Part shown: piece by piece, positions 11,798-24,500 of the stretch
Numbering within the stretch: the stretch's first letter is position 1
Layout of the letters: each line of letters begins with the position of its first letter
NCBI GenBank assembly: GCA_022432975.1
Contig: CM039510.1
Span: 32,792,454-32,856,453 of the forward strand
Length of the DNA: 64,000 bases
From: Begonia masoniana
Taxonomy: Eukaryota > Streptophyta > Magnoliopsida > Cucurbitales > Begoniaceae
Direction of reading: 5' to 3'
The notes under the pieces: generated by a model
The model's database searches: none
What the model was told of the DNA's origin: nothing
The model's input: the letters and a program-made list of their open reading frames with translations, nothing else
Translations under genes and position numbers: made by a program

Positions 11798-14574
11798 TGT
11801 AATACCCGGTTTTACGGGTTTTTGATTTATGCGCGCATGGGTAATTTTGTAAATAATCGAAATATATCTGTTTTGGGAACTGAGAGTTTTAATAGAGTCC
11901 TTATAATAAATATGAATTTTGGGAGAATTATGAGAATTTAAGGAATTCAAACCGAGATATAATGCTTAAGTTTTCGGTTTTGACCCTATAGCGATTTAAT
12001 TCGTAGCAATAGTAAATTATGTCCGTTTGACGAACGGAAAGTTTTATTAGAGCTTTAGAAATAAGTGGGAATTATTGGAGAAATAAGAAAATTTGGAGAA
12101 AACGAACCGAGAGACAAACAATGAGGTAAATAGAGAATCAAATGGAGGGGCAAACTTGTCATTTGACAAGTCATGGTTAATTAAATACACAAACACCTTC
12201 TTCTTCCCCACACTTAACGTTTTTCTCCAAATTTTTCCTCCCACGGCGATTTTTGCTTCTCTTCCACGATTCTCCACCATCTTCATCGATTCCTCCTCCA
12301 GTCTTCAATGTTCCTTTAAGATTTCTTCTCCCCTCGCGATTCTTGGTAAGAATCTATAGTTTTCTGGCCGTTATTCTTGATTTCTAGCATTGTAAGTTGT
12401 TAGGGTTTTGTCAGATTTCGTTGAAAACAACCGGGTTAGGTTAGGAATGGTTAGTTATTGCTTTATTGGTGATTATTGAACGTTATTAGGTGAAACGTTC
12501 GAGTGTATTTCGCATTTGATTGAAAAGTCGGGTATGGAGCTTTGGAAAACCTCCATTAATGGAGGATTGTTGTTTGTGAACATAAGTTGCTCGATGAAAT
12601 CCCCGAGAGAGAGTTATTAGAGTTTTAGGAAATTTCCTTTAGTTAGGAGTATCATAAATTTCCGAGATTTTATGTTTAAGCTCGGTTTTAACAAAGGACG
12701 CTATGAATTGATTTAGGTGATCAAGCTCGAGATGAGGAGCTCGGTGTGCACGAGACGAGAGGTAAGTTCTCGTGATCTACTGTGGCCGATTGGCCTACAC
12801 CATAAGTCAGAAATCGTGTTGAGGATTGTTTGGTGCATTGTTTGTTTAATTGCTTTGGTTGGATAATTAGGATTTAGTTATTTTATAGGTTAAGTATTGT
12901 AATGCCTTGGTAGTATTTGTGAGGTTTTGATGATATACTCGTCATGTATGCTTTATCGTTCATTGAATTGCTCATGCATCACGGTTTTTAAAACGTCATG
13001 AAAATGAATTTACGCATGGATTTCATGAAAAGAACATGCATGTAAAGGCAAGTAAAGTATCACAGTAAACAACCATAGCATGGGGTTATCGGGGATGAGG
13101 TTCAGACCTGGCGTTCCGTGGTGAGCGGGTTTTCCTCCCTTCAGATGGTGTGGGCTGTCTAACCGCTTGACGTGCCCTATCCATTTGTCGAGCATTTTCG
13201 GTAACCATAGACTGACACGTACTGATAAATGAAATGATATGGACGGTTTTCATAGCATAGCACATACATGTTCATGCATAGAAATTACGTAGAATTTACT
13301 GAGATTATATCTCATAGGTGTCTTTATGGTGTAGGTGACTTCGAGCAAGGTGAGGACGATATCCCTCCACCTGACGAGCCTACAGCTTGAAGGAGGATGT
13401 TCGTGGGAGCGCCTGGCATAGTCGATGCGTACACGACCCGTGGGGAGCTATAGGTTGTGTATTTTGAGTTATTTTGGGTTGAAATGGGCGGATGGGTGAT
13501 AATATATGATGAAATGTATGGAAATTCATATGAGGGTGCTTGGTATCTTGATAGGTTATAAACCGTGGTTTTGATGATTTTGATAGCTTCCGCTATGTAT
13601 GGATGGCTGTTGATGAAATAGATAGGATATTGATGTTTGATGTGTATTTGGATGAATATTGATGATTGTGGATATTTTGATGAAATAGAATGGATTTTGG
13701 ATGAGTTTTGATGTTCTGAAAGTAGGTTTATGGTTTTGAGTGGAAATTGAAGTTTTGTGTCGGGATTTGATGAGGTTGAATGTTCGGTTTATGGATGGGG
13801 GTGGAATTGATATTGAATAGGTAGAGTTGGTTAAGTTTGGCGGTAATTGGAAGTGTTGAATATGTAAAAAGTGGAAAAATTGCCTTTGGAGGGATAGACC
13901 TGTGCCTGCAGGGGTAGACACTTGCCCAACAAGGTGTCGACCGAACTTACAAATGAATGCAACCCGAGAGCAAAACTGTTTTTGAAGTGTCGACCCCTCG
14001 GACAAGGTGTCGACCAAACTTACAAAGGAATGCAACCCGAGAGCAAAACTGTTTTGAAGTGTCGACCCCTCAGACAAGGTGTCGACCGCTGTTGCAAGGT
14101 GTCAACCGGTTTCAGTACAAACAAAAACCAGAACCATTTTAGTGGTCGACCACTATTATGAAGTGTCGACCGAAAGCTCTGGGGGTCGACCAGGGTGCTT
14201 TTTATAGTGTTAAACTTGAGATTTTGGTTAATTTTATCTTGTAACGAGTCTTCCACGCACAGTAGTCTTCCGCCGAATGAGGTTAATTATCTCTAAACAA
14301 GTGAGATTAAAGGATTGAAACCTTAGACGAGTCATTTTGGGTACGTTTAAGTTAGATCCTGAATGTCGATAGAAATGGATTGAACGCCCGAGTCCGTTCG
14401 CTAACGAGTGAAACGAAAGAAAACGAATAGACAAATGATGAACGAATGAAAAATGCAATGAAAGAAAAATGATAAAGATTTAAGTGAGAACGGGCGAGGG
14501 TAGTATGCGCGTATGTATGTCAGCACACACGACACAGGTCGTAGCGGCACCGACACAGGGTCAGGGTCGTCACA
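11798..14574 (+). mobile_element. Solo LTR, Tekay-type, 2777 bp
   Basis: TGTAATACCC to GTCGTCACA, flanked by TTTAT duplications at 11793-11797 and 14575-14579, with no internal region. It lies inside the older LTR 1-15422. It has a donor GT at 12346, a telo-box-like TTAGGGTTTT near 12400, an exon-like block 12717-12761 (45 nt) ending at GTAAGT, and an acidic frame 13337-13390 (DFEQGEDDIPPPDEPTA). This is the usual outcome of unequal recombination between the two LTRs of one element. Confidence 0.93.
13905..14195. repeat. GTGTCGACC repeat cluster in solo LTR
   Basis: Repeated GTGTCGACC and GGTCGACC motifs occur here. A block of about 75 bp containing GAGAGCAAAACTG is present twice (from about 13950 and from about 14023). 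The GAGAGCAAAACTG piece is shared with the palindrome cluster of LTR A at 1219-1237 on the other strand. Confidence 0.85.
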
Positions 14575-14904
14575 TTTATGATTTTGGAAGTATAAGTAGA
14601 AAAGATTTTTATAGAAATTTTTATGTGATGACAAGTATTAGAATGGTTGACGTTTCTTTCCTTTCATGGTTTTAAGGAGGATTTTATGACTAAGGATTTC
14701 TACCCATTTTGACTTCCGCTACGATTTTACTCGTTTGTTCTTCTATGATTTTTAACGATGGATGGTTTAGGGATTTAAAGCTCGTTTGAATGGTTTAAAT
14801 TGAGTTTGGTTGAAGGAATTAGGAGAAGTTGTGATTTATTCATTGTATGTTTAAGAGGTTAGGAAGAAAGTTCCAGGATCAGTTTTCCAGAGAGGGTGCC
14901 AAAC

Positions 14905-15165
14905 GATTGGCCAAAGGGGCGATCGATCGGCACAATGCTATTTGGCAAAAGTGATGAAACAGAGAGGTAGCCGATCGATCGGCTGTTGATGTCTTCGAAA
15001 ATTTTAAGACCAGAGTGATAGGCGATCGATCGGCTGTTGTAGCGATCGATCGACTGAGTTGTTTTGGTGGGACGATTGATCGGTCAAGGATGAGCGATCG
15101 ATCGGCTGTGCAAGAATCGGGTAGGGCGAACGATTGGCTATTTTGGCCGATCGATCGGCCCTTAT
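14905..15165. repeat. CGATCGATCGGC palindrome cluster in LTR 1-15422
   Basis: About eight to ten copies of GCGATCGATCGGC or close variants, separated by 15-30 bp. They lie about 260-520 bp before the LTR's 3' end at 15422. Confidence 0.85.
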
Positions 15166-15422
15166 GTTTTCCCATTTTTGCCCCTTTACTTTTCCCTTAA
15201 AAGCGTGAATGTCCTTTCTCTTATTTCTTCTTCAAATCCATCAATGTTTTAAGTTAATCTCGAGTGATTTCAAATGAGTTTTTAAGTATGATTCTCAATC
15301 GCTTTTGTAAAGTTTTCTTCGGGTAGTTTCCTCTATATGTTTCAAAAAAAATATACGAGTCAAGAATAAGAACACGAACACGATTATGTAAGTCGCGGCC
15401 CATTGGGTTTCGGCTCGTGACA

Positions 15423-18400
15423 GTATATGTGCATGACTGCTTGCAAGACCGGGTTGGTGGAGTGCGAGAGACCCATTATATGCTTGGATGGCTGTCATCT
15501 GAATGTGCCGGCCAATTACTTAGAGTCATCAGTATTGATGGCAATGATAGAGTATATCCTGTTGTTATTGCCAACGTCGAATCTGAGTGTGCGGACTCAT
15601 GGACATAATTTTTGCAAATGTTAAAGCAAAACCTAAACACTGAATCGGGTTGTGGTTGGACACTTGTTTTATATCGACAAAAAGTATAATGCATTTTTAT
15701 ATTTTATTTCAAAATTTAGAGCATTGTAGTAATAATATTGTTTTATTGACGCTGCTTTTCATGCAAATATCAGGGGTTGTAGAGAGCTGTACGAGAACAA
15801 TTCGAACATGCTGAACATCGCTTCTACCTCTGGCATATGTACGCGAATTTTAAAAACCATTTTCAGGGCAGAGCATATATAGATGCGATGTGGAATGAAG
15901 CCAAGGCACCCACGAAGGCGCATTTTGAGCATGAAATGCGAAAATTATACCAGCTTAGTCCGGAGACCCACACATGGCTTCAAGCAGAAGAGCCTAAATA
16001 TTGGGCTAGTTATGCCTTCTCTTTATATCCAGAGTGCGATCTGGGATTGAATAATTTGTGCGAGTCATTCAATGTACTTCTTTTGCCGGTCAGGGACAAA
16101 CCGATCCTGACCATGTTCGAGAAGATCCGAAAGCGCTTGATGACTTGCATCATAAAGAAATTTGAGAAGGTGGTCCAATCAACTAACGTCCTGTGTCCCT
16201 AGATAAGGAAAAGCTTGATAAGCTAACGAGTGCATCTGAAAATTAGAATGCAACGTTTGCGGGAGCTGCACGATTTCAAGTCAGCAACATATAAGAACAA
16301 TTCATTGTCGACATGAATTTGTGTGTGCAATTGTACCAGATGGGAGCTTACAAGAATCTCCTGTGTTCATTCCATTCCTTGCATGTACTGGATGAGAGTA
16401 GCGCTGAAAAATTACGTGCATGCATGCTATCTTATGGCAAAATACCTGCAGATGTACTCACATTATACTCATCCCATTAGCGGCCAATTAATGTGGCCGC
16501 CCGTAGAAGGGCTAAATGAAATCCTCCCGCCCAAAATAAAGCGCCAACCTGGTAAGCCGAAGAAGACAAGAGTGCGAGATGCCGACGAGTCGTTAAGCTC
16601 AAGAATTAGGAAAAGGAACTCCAACTTGCGGAGATATGTATGTCGGCAGCATAGGCATAATACTCGTGTAACACTCAGTTTTACGGGATTTTATAATTCC
16701 ATAATATAATGGCATTTTTATACATATGTCAAATTAAGTCCGTTTTGCAAGCAGAGAGTGTTATTAGAATCCTAATGATTTATATAGATTTTAGGAGAAA
16801 TACGGAATTTAACGAAGTTTCGAAAAGGCCAAAAACACGTGATGGCAAAATGGTAATGTTAATTTTGTTATTATTATTATTTTTGTTTTAAAAGAAAATG
16901 TAATTTTCTTTTAAAAACAACTGAATGGCCCGAAGCCATTCAGTTGCTCCCCGCGAGCGAAGAGCAGGGCAGAGGGAGGGGGAAGCGCTGGCGACGATCG
17001 GCGGAGCAAACTGCCGTGTTTTTCGACACTCTCCGGCCAGACGGCGGCGACGAGCTAGTTCCGGCCCATCTCCGTGCACAAACCGAACGGTCGAGCCATA
17101 GGCAACGAGATGTGCCAAAACCAGCGAACTACGGAAGACAGGTAAGTTCTCGTGATCTTCTCTGGCCGATTGGCCTACACCGTACGTCGAAGTCGTCTCA
17201 AGGAGTTTCGGAGATGTGTAGGTTTAAATTGTTTTGGTTTGGTAGTTAGGATTAGTTCTGTATAGGTTATGCTTTTAATTGCTTTATTGTCTCGATGGTA
17301 CAAATCATGTATGTTTACTTTATGTCATATTGAACTGCTCACGCATCATGGGGTTTATAAAGCATGAAAATGAATTTTTCGCATGATGTTTTAAAGAAAA
17401 TGGCGATGTGGCCTGGAGAGGGGCTATTGATCTATTGTTTAGATCGACTTATGGGTCTGTCACAATACCACATCTAACACGTACTCATATAGTTACAGGT
17501 CATGCGAGATGGGGCTTAGGCACAGCTGTATGTGTTGTAAGCGTGTACCCCCCATCTAGCTGGAAAGAGTAGTCCGACCGCTGGATGTACTCTCTCCGGT
17601 TAGTGGGAAGAGATCTCGGTGACACCCACAAAGTAAAGTAAAGTAAAGAAAATGATGCATGATTATGAACTCATACGCATAGCATGCATTGCATTTATGA
17701 GAGCTTGCTGAGATTTTTATCTCATAGGTGTCTGTATGGTGTAGGTGATCCCGATACAGGTGACTACGAGATCCCTCCACCCGAGGAATGATCAGTTGAA
17801 GAAAGATGGCCCGTGGTAGTGTGCTGAGCAGTCGGTGCGCATTTTGACCTGTGGAGATGTAAGTAAAGGTATTGAGAGGTTTTGGGTTAATGATGGGTTA
17901 GTTAGATGAAACTGTATAGTTGAACATATTAGGATGTTTGGTTCTGGTTAGCTGACAGATTGATGTACAGATGAGTTGGCTAACTGTTTTATAAGGCGTT
18001 TTGTTAAATTAGTTATTTGAATGATATGGAACTGCTTGGTATTTTCTTTGAAACAGGAGGATATGTTAAACTTTCAAATGGAACCACACAGTTTATTTTC
18101 GTGAAAATGTACTTTGTTATAGTTATGTTTCGAGTCGGTTTTGTGGTGGTATTTCAGAAGACGTATGAGTATCAGGTGCTTGATGTTAAGTTGTATTGTG
18201 AAGTGTATGTTTGTGAGGTGGATAGAAATTGTGGTATAGATAGAATTGTGTTAGTGAAATGGTGAGGTTGTATTTTGTAGGTGTTTGGATACGTATTGTT
18301 TTAAATAATTATTTTGTAATTGTTTTAAACGTTTTATTAAATTGTTTTCCACTTAAACGCTAAGTATTAAAGAAAAAAAAATATGTACGGGAAATTGGGT

Positions 18401-18543
18401 ACAGTATTAGGGTCGTCACAACTCGCACTTGTCCTAACCGGGGATCAACTTCAAGCACAGCTACGCAAGACATGTTCATGGGCTTCAACACATTTGACGA
18501 GACGCAGGAATCTTCGACACGTGGCCGTGACAGAAATTGTTAA
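15423..18543 (+). pseudogene. MuDR/MULE transposase, interrupted and decayed
   Basis: Pieces of the MULE transposase follow in order across frames. LDGCH (near 15485) carries the first catalytic Asp. An intron-like gap at about 15680-15773 follows RQK. The HMYANF block, the CESFN and RDKPILTM motifs (15837-16202) come next. A SWIM zinc finger (CNCTRWELT...CVHS, 16323-16400) follows, then PPKIKRQPGKPKK. The C-terminal zinc knuckle CRQHRHNTRTC is split by the solo LTR at 16667-18420 and resumes at 18421. Damage includes a frameshift near 15500, TAA at 15606, and Tyr where the second catalytic Asp is expected before RQK. It ends at TAA 18541-18543. It would have cut and moved the MULE. Confidence 0.88.
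16667..18420 (+). mobile_element. Solo LTR, 1754 bp, inside MULE transposase
   Basis: TGTAACACTC to GTCGTCACA with ACTCG duplications at 16662-16666 and 18421-18425. It is the same family as the solo LTR 53263-55960 but about 900 bp shorter, having lost the intron-1/exon-2 region. GTAAGT lies at 17142 and the acidic frame at 17747-17791 (DPDTGDYEIPPPEE, TGA). A stem-like GATGTGG...CCACATC block lies at about 17404-17474. Confidence 0.93.
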
Positions 18544-18595
18544 ATTTTTTTGTTGGCACAGAAACAAGTCATTCCTTTTTATTTATTTTTTTATT

Positions 18596-18860
18596 CTTTA
18601 ATTATTATATTTAATTTTTTAAGGTACCATTTATTATTTAATTTTGAAGGTAATTGAATTGTAATTATTTATTTTAGTTTATTGAAATTACAATTTTTGA
18701 ATGGTGATTGAAATTGTAATTATTTATTTATTTATTGAAATGCAATTTGAATGTTGAAAGGGGATTGAAATTGTAATTATTTATTTTAGTTTATTGAAAT
18801 TGCAATTGTTGAAAGGTGATTGAAATTATAATTATTTATCTATTTAAATTGAAATTGTAA
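18596..18860. repeat. A+T-rich imperfect tandem repeat
   Basis: The unit GAAATTGTAATTATTTATTT and variants recur four to five times between the convergent ends of the two MULE genes. No coding potential is seen. It probably serves or served as the shared 3' region of the two genes. Confidence 0.7.
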
Positions 18861-18981
18861 CTAATTATATACAATAAACTACGCCGGTGGATCGTCGTCG
18901 TCGTCGTCGTTTGGGTCGTTCGCCATCTAATTCTGGACACTCGTATCTAGTCCATCGACTCTGCCTATGAGGTGCTGGATG

Positions 18982-21524
18982 TGTAACACCCCTAATACTG
19001 TACCCGTATTTCCCGTATATATATATATTTTTTTATTTTTTTTGTACTTATTTCTTTCCTCTACTTTAATTAAAAGCTTATGCGGAATTTAAACTGTGGT
19101 TGAAATCGGAACTGAATCGGAATTAAAGTTGAACCTTAAATGCATTTAAAACAATCCTTTATTAAAACTAAAAAAAATAACGTTAAAGAAAACTTTAAAA
19201 CCAATAAAAAGGTGGGAGGGCAGAATTGGAACTCTGCCCTCAACATGTATCAGCGACCGATCTCTGCGCTGCAGCAGAGATCGATCGCTGCATTGCTTTT
19301 CAGCATCAGCGATCGATCTCTGCTGCAGAGCAGAGATCGATCGCTGCTAGTCATGGCAGCGATCTCGATCGCTGCTAGCTATGGCAGCGATCGATCTCTG
19401 CTCTGCAGCAGAGATCGATCGCTGCAAGCATGCAGCGATTCCTTCCTTCTCCTTCAGACTTCAAACCTTCAACACTTCACCAACACTTCACCTTTTGCCC
19501 TTCAACTTCAATTCATCATATTTGCTCTCTGGAATCTGATTTCCAGAGAGCAGAACTTCCTAATTCATTAAACCAACAGTCACCATAACTTACCACTAAA
19601 ATCTACTTAACCAATTAAAACGTATCCTAGACTCAATCGAATCGCGTCGGACTTTGCGAAGTCCAACGCGTGGATGTATCTAAACATCAAACATAACCGT
19701 ATCAACCTAAAACCAATCAAAACATTTCCAAAACATTCATTAAACAGTTTAAACCAAAACGTTTTACATACAATTACCAAAACGTTATCTAATCCCTATC
19801 CAGATCCAAACAACCTAAGTATACTATACAGTTATTATCAATCCAAAATATTCAGAAGACCCCCAAAACCTTTACATAAACCCACCACGGGTCAAAACGC
19901 GCCTTGACTGCTCAGCGCACACCCACGGCCATCATCCATCAGCTGCTCCTACGTCCGGAGGAGGAATATCATCCTCACCTGGGTCAACGTAACCTAGAAC
20001 GTCACCTACACCATACAGACACATATGAGATATGGAAATCTCAGTAAGCTACGTAAATGCAGATGCATGCGTGCCGTGCATATGAAGTTCAGAAAACATG
20101 CTCATCAGACATATCAGGTCATTTCATACATATTGCCACCGAGATATCAGCCCACTAAATGGAAAGGATACATTCCGCGGTCGAACTACCACTTTCCACT
20201 TAGATGGGGGGGGGGTACATGCTCACAAACCCTACAGCCATGCCTGAGCCCCATCCCGCGTGACCTTTCAGATACAGATTACGTATTTTCGTTCATTATT
20301 CATTTCATTGAAAACTCGTGCAGAAACCCATTTTTATGCCATTTTGAAACACGTGATGCATGAACAGTTCATATCAGCGGAAAGTAAACAAACAGTTCAT
20401 ATCGGCAGACAATATAACATAACCTATAAACAACTAACCTAACTACCCAACCTAAACAACGTAAAACAAGGAACCCTCAAGGATCCTTGATACGACGACG
20501 AGGTATGGTGTAGACCTTTGGGTCAAGCAAGTCACGAGAACTTACCTCGAGCGCGCTGGATCTCAAGTTTCGTCTACGAGAGTCGGGTGTCTGAGAAAAA
20601 TACGACATTCACAGTTAAAACCAATTTAAACCATAAATGTCCAAATTTCAAAACTTAGCTAAAGAATTCTCCTAAATTCTTCACTTAGCTAATTAAAGCT
20701 TTTCGAACATTAATTATACCTCGATTATCCAAATTAACGAGTTTTCCCCTAAAACCCGAAATTTTACCAATTTATAACTTTTTCGCAATTCGACTTTTCT
20801 TCGTCCAATAACGTTCAATACGTTCAATATATACGTAATTATAGCTAACCTATTAATTACGAAGCCTAAATCGCGTTTTTAACGGAAAACCTAATTTAAA
20901 CCCTAACCCTAAATCGAACTAAAACTCGAAACAAACGCTCAGAGATTGAAGCTACATACCGAGAGTAGCGAGAGGAGGAGAAACTGTGAAGAAATCAGAA
21001 CGAACGGAGGTCGGACGGAGGTCGGATCGTTGGAAGTCGTCGGCTGAGGGGTGAAGAAATCGCCTCTGGCGATTGTGATTTCCAGAGAGAAGAAGAGAAG
21101 TGAGGGAATAGGGAGGTAATTGTTATTTTTATAAAATTTAGTTTGCAAATTACTATTTTGCCTAATTCTATTAGTTTCGTCCTTCGTTTCGTTAATCGTC
21201 CAACTATTCGGATTCTCGAAAGTTTCATATTTTGCCAATAACTTCTATTCATTGCCAGGGATTTATTAAAACTGTCCGTTCGCAATTTGGACCTCGTTTG
21301 CTATTTTTACGAGAACGTCTTTTACATTACGAAAAGCGTATTTACTCGGAATATAGTGTTTGATCTCCGAAAATTTCCGTAAATTCCTTAAAATTCTAAT
21401 TAATCGCTAGGATCGTAATGACGTCTTCTTTTCGTAAATCGGACCTGATTTGACATAATTACAAAAATGCCAATAACAATATAATAATAATATAATAAAA
21501 GGTCCGTACAAACCGGATATTACA
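18982..21524 (-). repeat. 3' LTR of element B (2543 bp)
   Basis: Starts TGTAACACCC and ends ATTACA next to the polypurine tract. On the minus strand it carries a telo-box doublet at 20898-20913, a 45-nt exon-like block just before the GTAAGT donor at about 20545, and an acidic frame at 19932-20003 containing GEDDIPPPD. A run of ten G lies near 20206. Confidence 0.93.
19252..19437. repeat. GCAGCGATCGATC / GCAGAGATCGATC palindrome cluster in LTR B
   Basis: Alternating GCGATCGATCTCTGC and GCAGAGATCGATCGC units can fold into several hairpins. Inverted repeats GGGCAGAATT...CTCTGCCC (19219-19242) and GCTCTCTGGAA...TTCCAGAGAGC (19524-19553) flank it. The other LTR holds the same cluster at 26459-26645. 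It sits about 270-460 bp from the LTR 3' end. Confidence 0.9.
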
Positions 21525-21538
21525 TTCTCCCCTCCTTA
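21525..21538 (-). promoter_or_regulatory. Polypurine tract of element B
   Basis: The minus strand reads AAGGAGGGGAGAA immediately before the TGTAAT start of the 3' LTR. Confidence 0.85.
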
Positions 21539-21564
21539 TTCAGAATTTTGCCCACAAAATTAAA

Positions 21565-24500
21565 TCATGCAAATAGATCAGGATATCCAGTCATCATATC
21601 CTGCTGTCGTTCCCACGTAGCTTCCTCCACCTCGTGGTTCCGCCACAGGACTTTGACTAGCGGAATCTCTTTGTTGCGCAAGACTTTGGTAGAGTACTCC
21701 AGAATACGTACCGGCTTCACCTCGTAAGTCAAGGTAGGCTGTACCTCGATCTCTGTAGTCTCTACGGCATGTGATGGATCACGTAGGCATCTCCGAAGCA
21801 TAGATACGTGGAATACATCATGAATGCCCTCCATAGAAGCCGGAAGCTGCAATCTATATGCCAACTTCCCGATCCTCTTCAGAATAGGAAAGGGCCCCAC
21901 GTACCGAGGGTTCAGCTTACCCCTCCTTCCAAATCTCGCGACGCCTTTGAATGGAGAAACCTTCAAATAAACTTCGTCGCCCTCCTCGAACTCTAGCTCC
22001 CGCCGTCTCGTGTCGGCATAACTCTTCTGCCGGCTCTGAGCTACCTCGATTCGCTGTCGGATAACGGCAATCTTATCTGCCGTTTGCTGTAAGATCTCAG
22101 GTCCAACGATGCTGGCCTCGCCAACCTCGTCCCAATATAATGGAGACCTACACTTCCGACCATATAAAGCCTCATACGGAGCCATGCCGATAGTAGCCTG
22201 GAAGCTGTTGTTATACGAGAACTCAACCAGAGGTAAATATCGGCTCCACGAGCCCTGAAACTCCAGCACACACGCTCTGAGCATATCCTCAAGAATCTGG
22301 TTCGTCCTCTCTGTCTGACCATCGGTCTGAGGATGAAACGCTGTGCTGAAATTTAGCTGAGTCCCCATAGCTCGATGTAAACTCTTCCAGAACTTTGACG
22401 TGAATCTAGGATCTCTGTCGGAGACAATAGAAACTGGAACTCCGTGCAATCTAACGATCTCCTGCACATATAGCTCTGCGAGCTGATCCATAGAGGACGT
22501 CATCTTCACAGATAAGAAGTGGGCCGACTTTGTCAATCGGTCCACAATAACCCATATGCCATCGTGGCCCTTCGTCGTCCTCGGGAGTCCAACAATAAAG
22601 TCCATGGAGATCTGCTCCCACTTCCACTCCGGAATCGGCAGTGGCAATAATGTCCCGGACGGTCTCTGGTGCTCGGCCTTCACCTGCTGACAGACTAAAC
22701 AGGTCTCAACATACTTGGCCACCTCCCTCTTCATGTTTGGCCACCAGAAGTGTTGCCTCAAATCCCGGTACATCTTAGTACTTCCCGGGTGCACTGAATA
22801 AGCTGAAGAATGTGCCTCAGTCAAAATATCCTTCTTCAAACTCTCATCGTTAGGCACGTACCACCTGTGCCTGAATCTCAGAATACCATCTGCAGATAAG
22901 TGAAAATCCGACGAGTCATCTAATAACATGATCGATCGAAGCTCAATACACTCCGCATCGCTCTGCTGAGCCTCGCGTATACGATCCAGAATGGTCGGCC
23001 TGAGAGAAATACTAGTGAGCATGCTGGACAACTCTGCCACTATCTCCACGTCGAATCTCTCAATCTCTGACCGCAGCGTAACTGACATCGCTGTTAATGA
23101 AGGCTGACTCGCAGAAGGCATTCTACTCAAGGCATCAGCTACCTTGTTTGCCTTCCCTGGGTGGTACTTGATATCAAAATCATAGTCCTTGACGAACGCA
23201 AGCCACCTGCGTTGCCGCATATTCAGTTCCTTCTGCGTAAATAAGTACTTCAAGCTCTTGTGGTCGGAGAATATCTCGCACTGCTGCCCATATAAGTAAT
23301 GTTTCCATATCTTCAGTGCGAAGACCACAGCTGCTAACTCGAGGTCATGCGTAGGGTAGTTCTGCTCATACGGCTTCAGCTGTCGAGAAGCATAAGAAAT
23401 GACTTTCCCCTCCTGCATCAACACACAACCGAGCCCGACTCCAGACGCATCGCAGTAAATACTGAACCTGACACCCTCAACAGGTAGCGCCAGAACTGGA
23501 GCGGTGGTCAATCTCTGCTTTAACTCTGCAAAACTGTCATCGCAAGCAGACGACCAAATAAACCTCTCACTCTTCCGAGTTAAGCGTGATAAGGGAAGTG
23601 CAATCTTCGAGAATCCCTGAATAAACTTCCGGTAATAACCGGCCAATCCGAGAAATCCACGCACCTCACGTACGTTCTTCGGCTGTGGCCAATCTCTGAC
23701 CGCCTGGACTTTGCTCTGATCCACAGAAACTCCGTCCTGTGATACAACATGGCCAAGGAAACTGATCTGATCCAACCAAAATTCGCATTTGGAGAACTTC
23801 GGATATAGATAGTGCTCACATAAAGTCCTCAGAACAGTCCTCAGATGCTCCTCGTGATCTTCCTTTGTCTTAGAATATACCAGAATGTCGTCGATAAAAA
23901 CCACTACGAACTTATCCAAGTACTCTTTGAAGACACGGTTCATCAGATCCATGAACGCTGCAGGAGCATTAGTGAGCCCGAAAGACATAACAAGGAACTC
24001 ATAATGCCCATACCTCGTTCGGAACGCCGTCTTCGGTATGTCATCTCTCCGAACCTTCAGCTGATTGTAACCCGAGCGCAGATCAATCCTGGAAAATACT
24101 CGGGCACCCTGTAGCTGATCAAACAAGTCGTCGATGCGGGGCAATGGATACTTATTCTTCACCGTGAGCTTATTCAGCTCCCTGTAATCAATGCACATCC
24201 TGAGGGTCCCGTCTTTCGTCTTAACAAACAGAACGGGCGCACCCCAGGGTGAAACGCTGGGCCGAATAAAACCCTTCTCTAGCAACTCATCAAGCTGTGT
24301 CCTCAACTCTCTCAACTCAGCTGGTGCCAACCGATACGGGTTCTTGAACCTTGGCGCGGAGTTTGGATAGACGTCAATAGTGAACTCAATCTCCCGGTCT
24401 GGTGGTAAACCGGGAAGATCATCGAGGAATATGCCAGAGAACTCTCTAACAATAGGAATGTCGCTCGGCTGTACTCCGCTGAGCAACTGAATATCAAAAA

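Larger units (their letters stand above)
1..15422 (+). mobile_element. Tekay-type long LTR (solo or 3' LTR), left end outside window, interrupted twice
   Basis: The pieces 1-945, 11501-11797 and 14575-15422 join into one plus-strand LTR once element A and the solo LTR at 11798-14574 are removed with their target duplications. It ends in a GTGACA terminus at 15422, directly against MULE transposase sequence. No primer site follows, so it is a solo LTR or a 3' LTR. Features shared with the other long LTRs here are a GT donor at 28, a telo-box-like motif near 97, an exon-like block 415-461 followed by GTAAGT at 462, and a 45-nt acidic reading frame at 11657-11701 (DELKGEDLKPSDDV). The left terminus and target duplication cannot be seen. 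Confidence 0.75.

Noticed and set aside
13556..14077. 173-codon minus-strand frame in the solo LTR 11798-14574
   Set aside because: It spans a duplicated palindrome cluster within an LTR, and the repeated residues mirror the DNA repeat.
19140..19571. 143-codon frame over the LTR B palindrome cluster (also at 26348-26779)
   Set aside because: Identical in both LTRs because the LTRs are recent copies. Its SDRSLLQ-type repeats are the translated DNA palindromes, and it opposes the element's strand.
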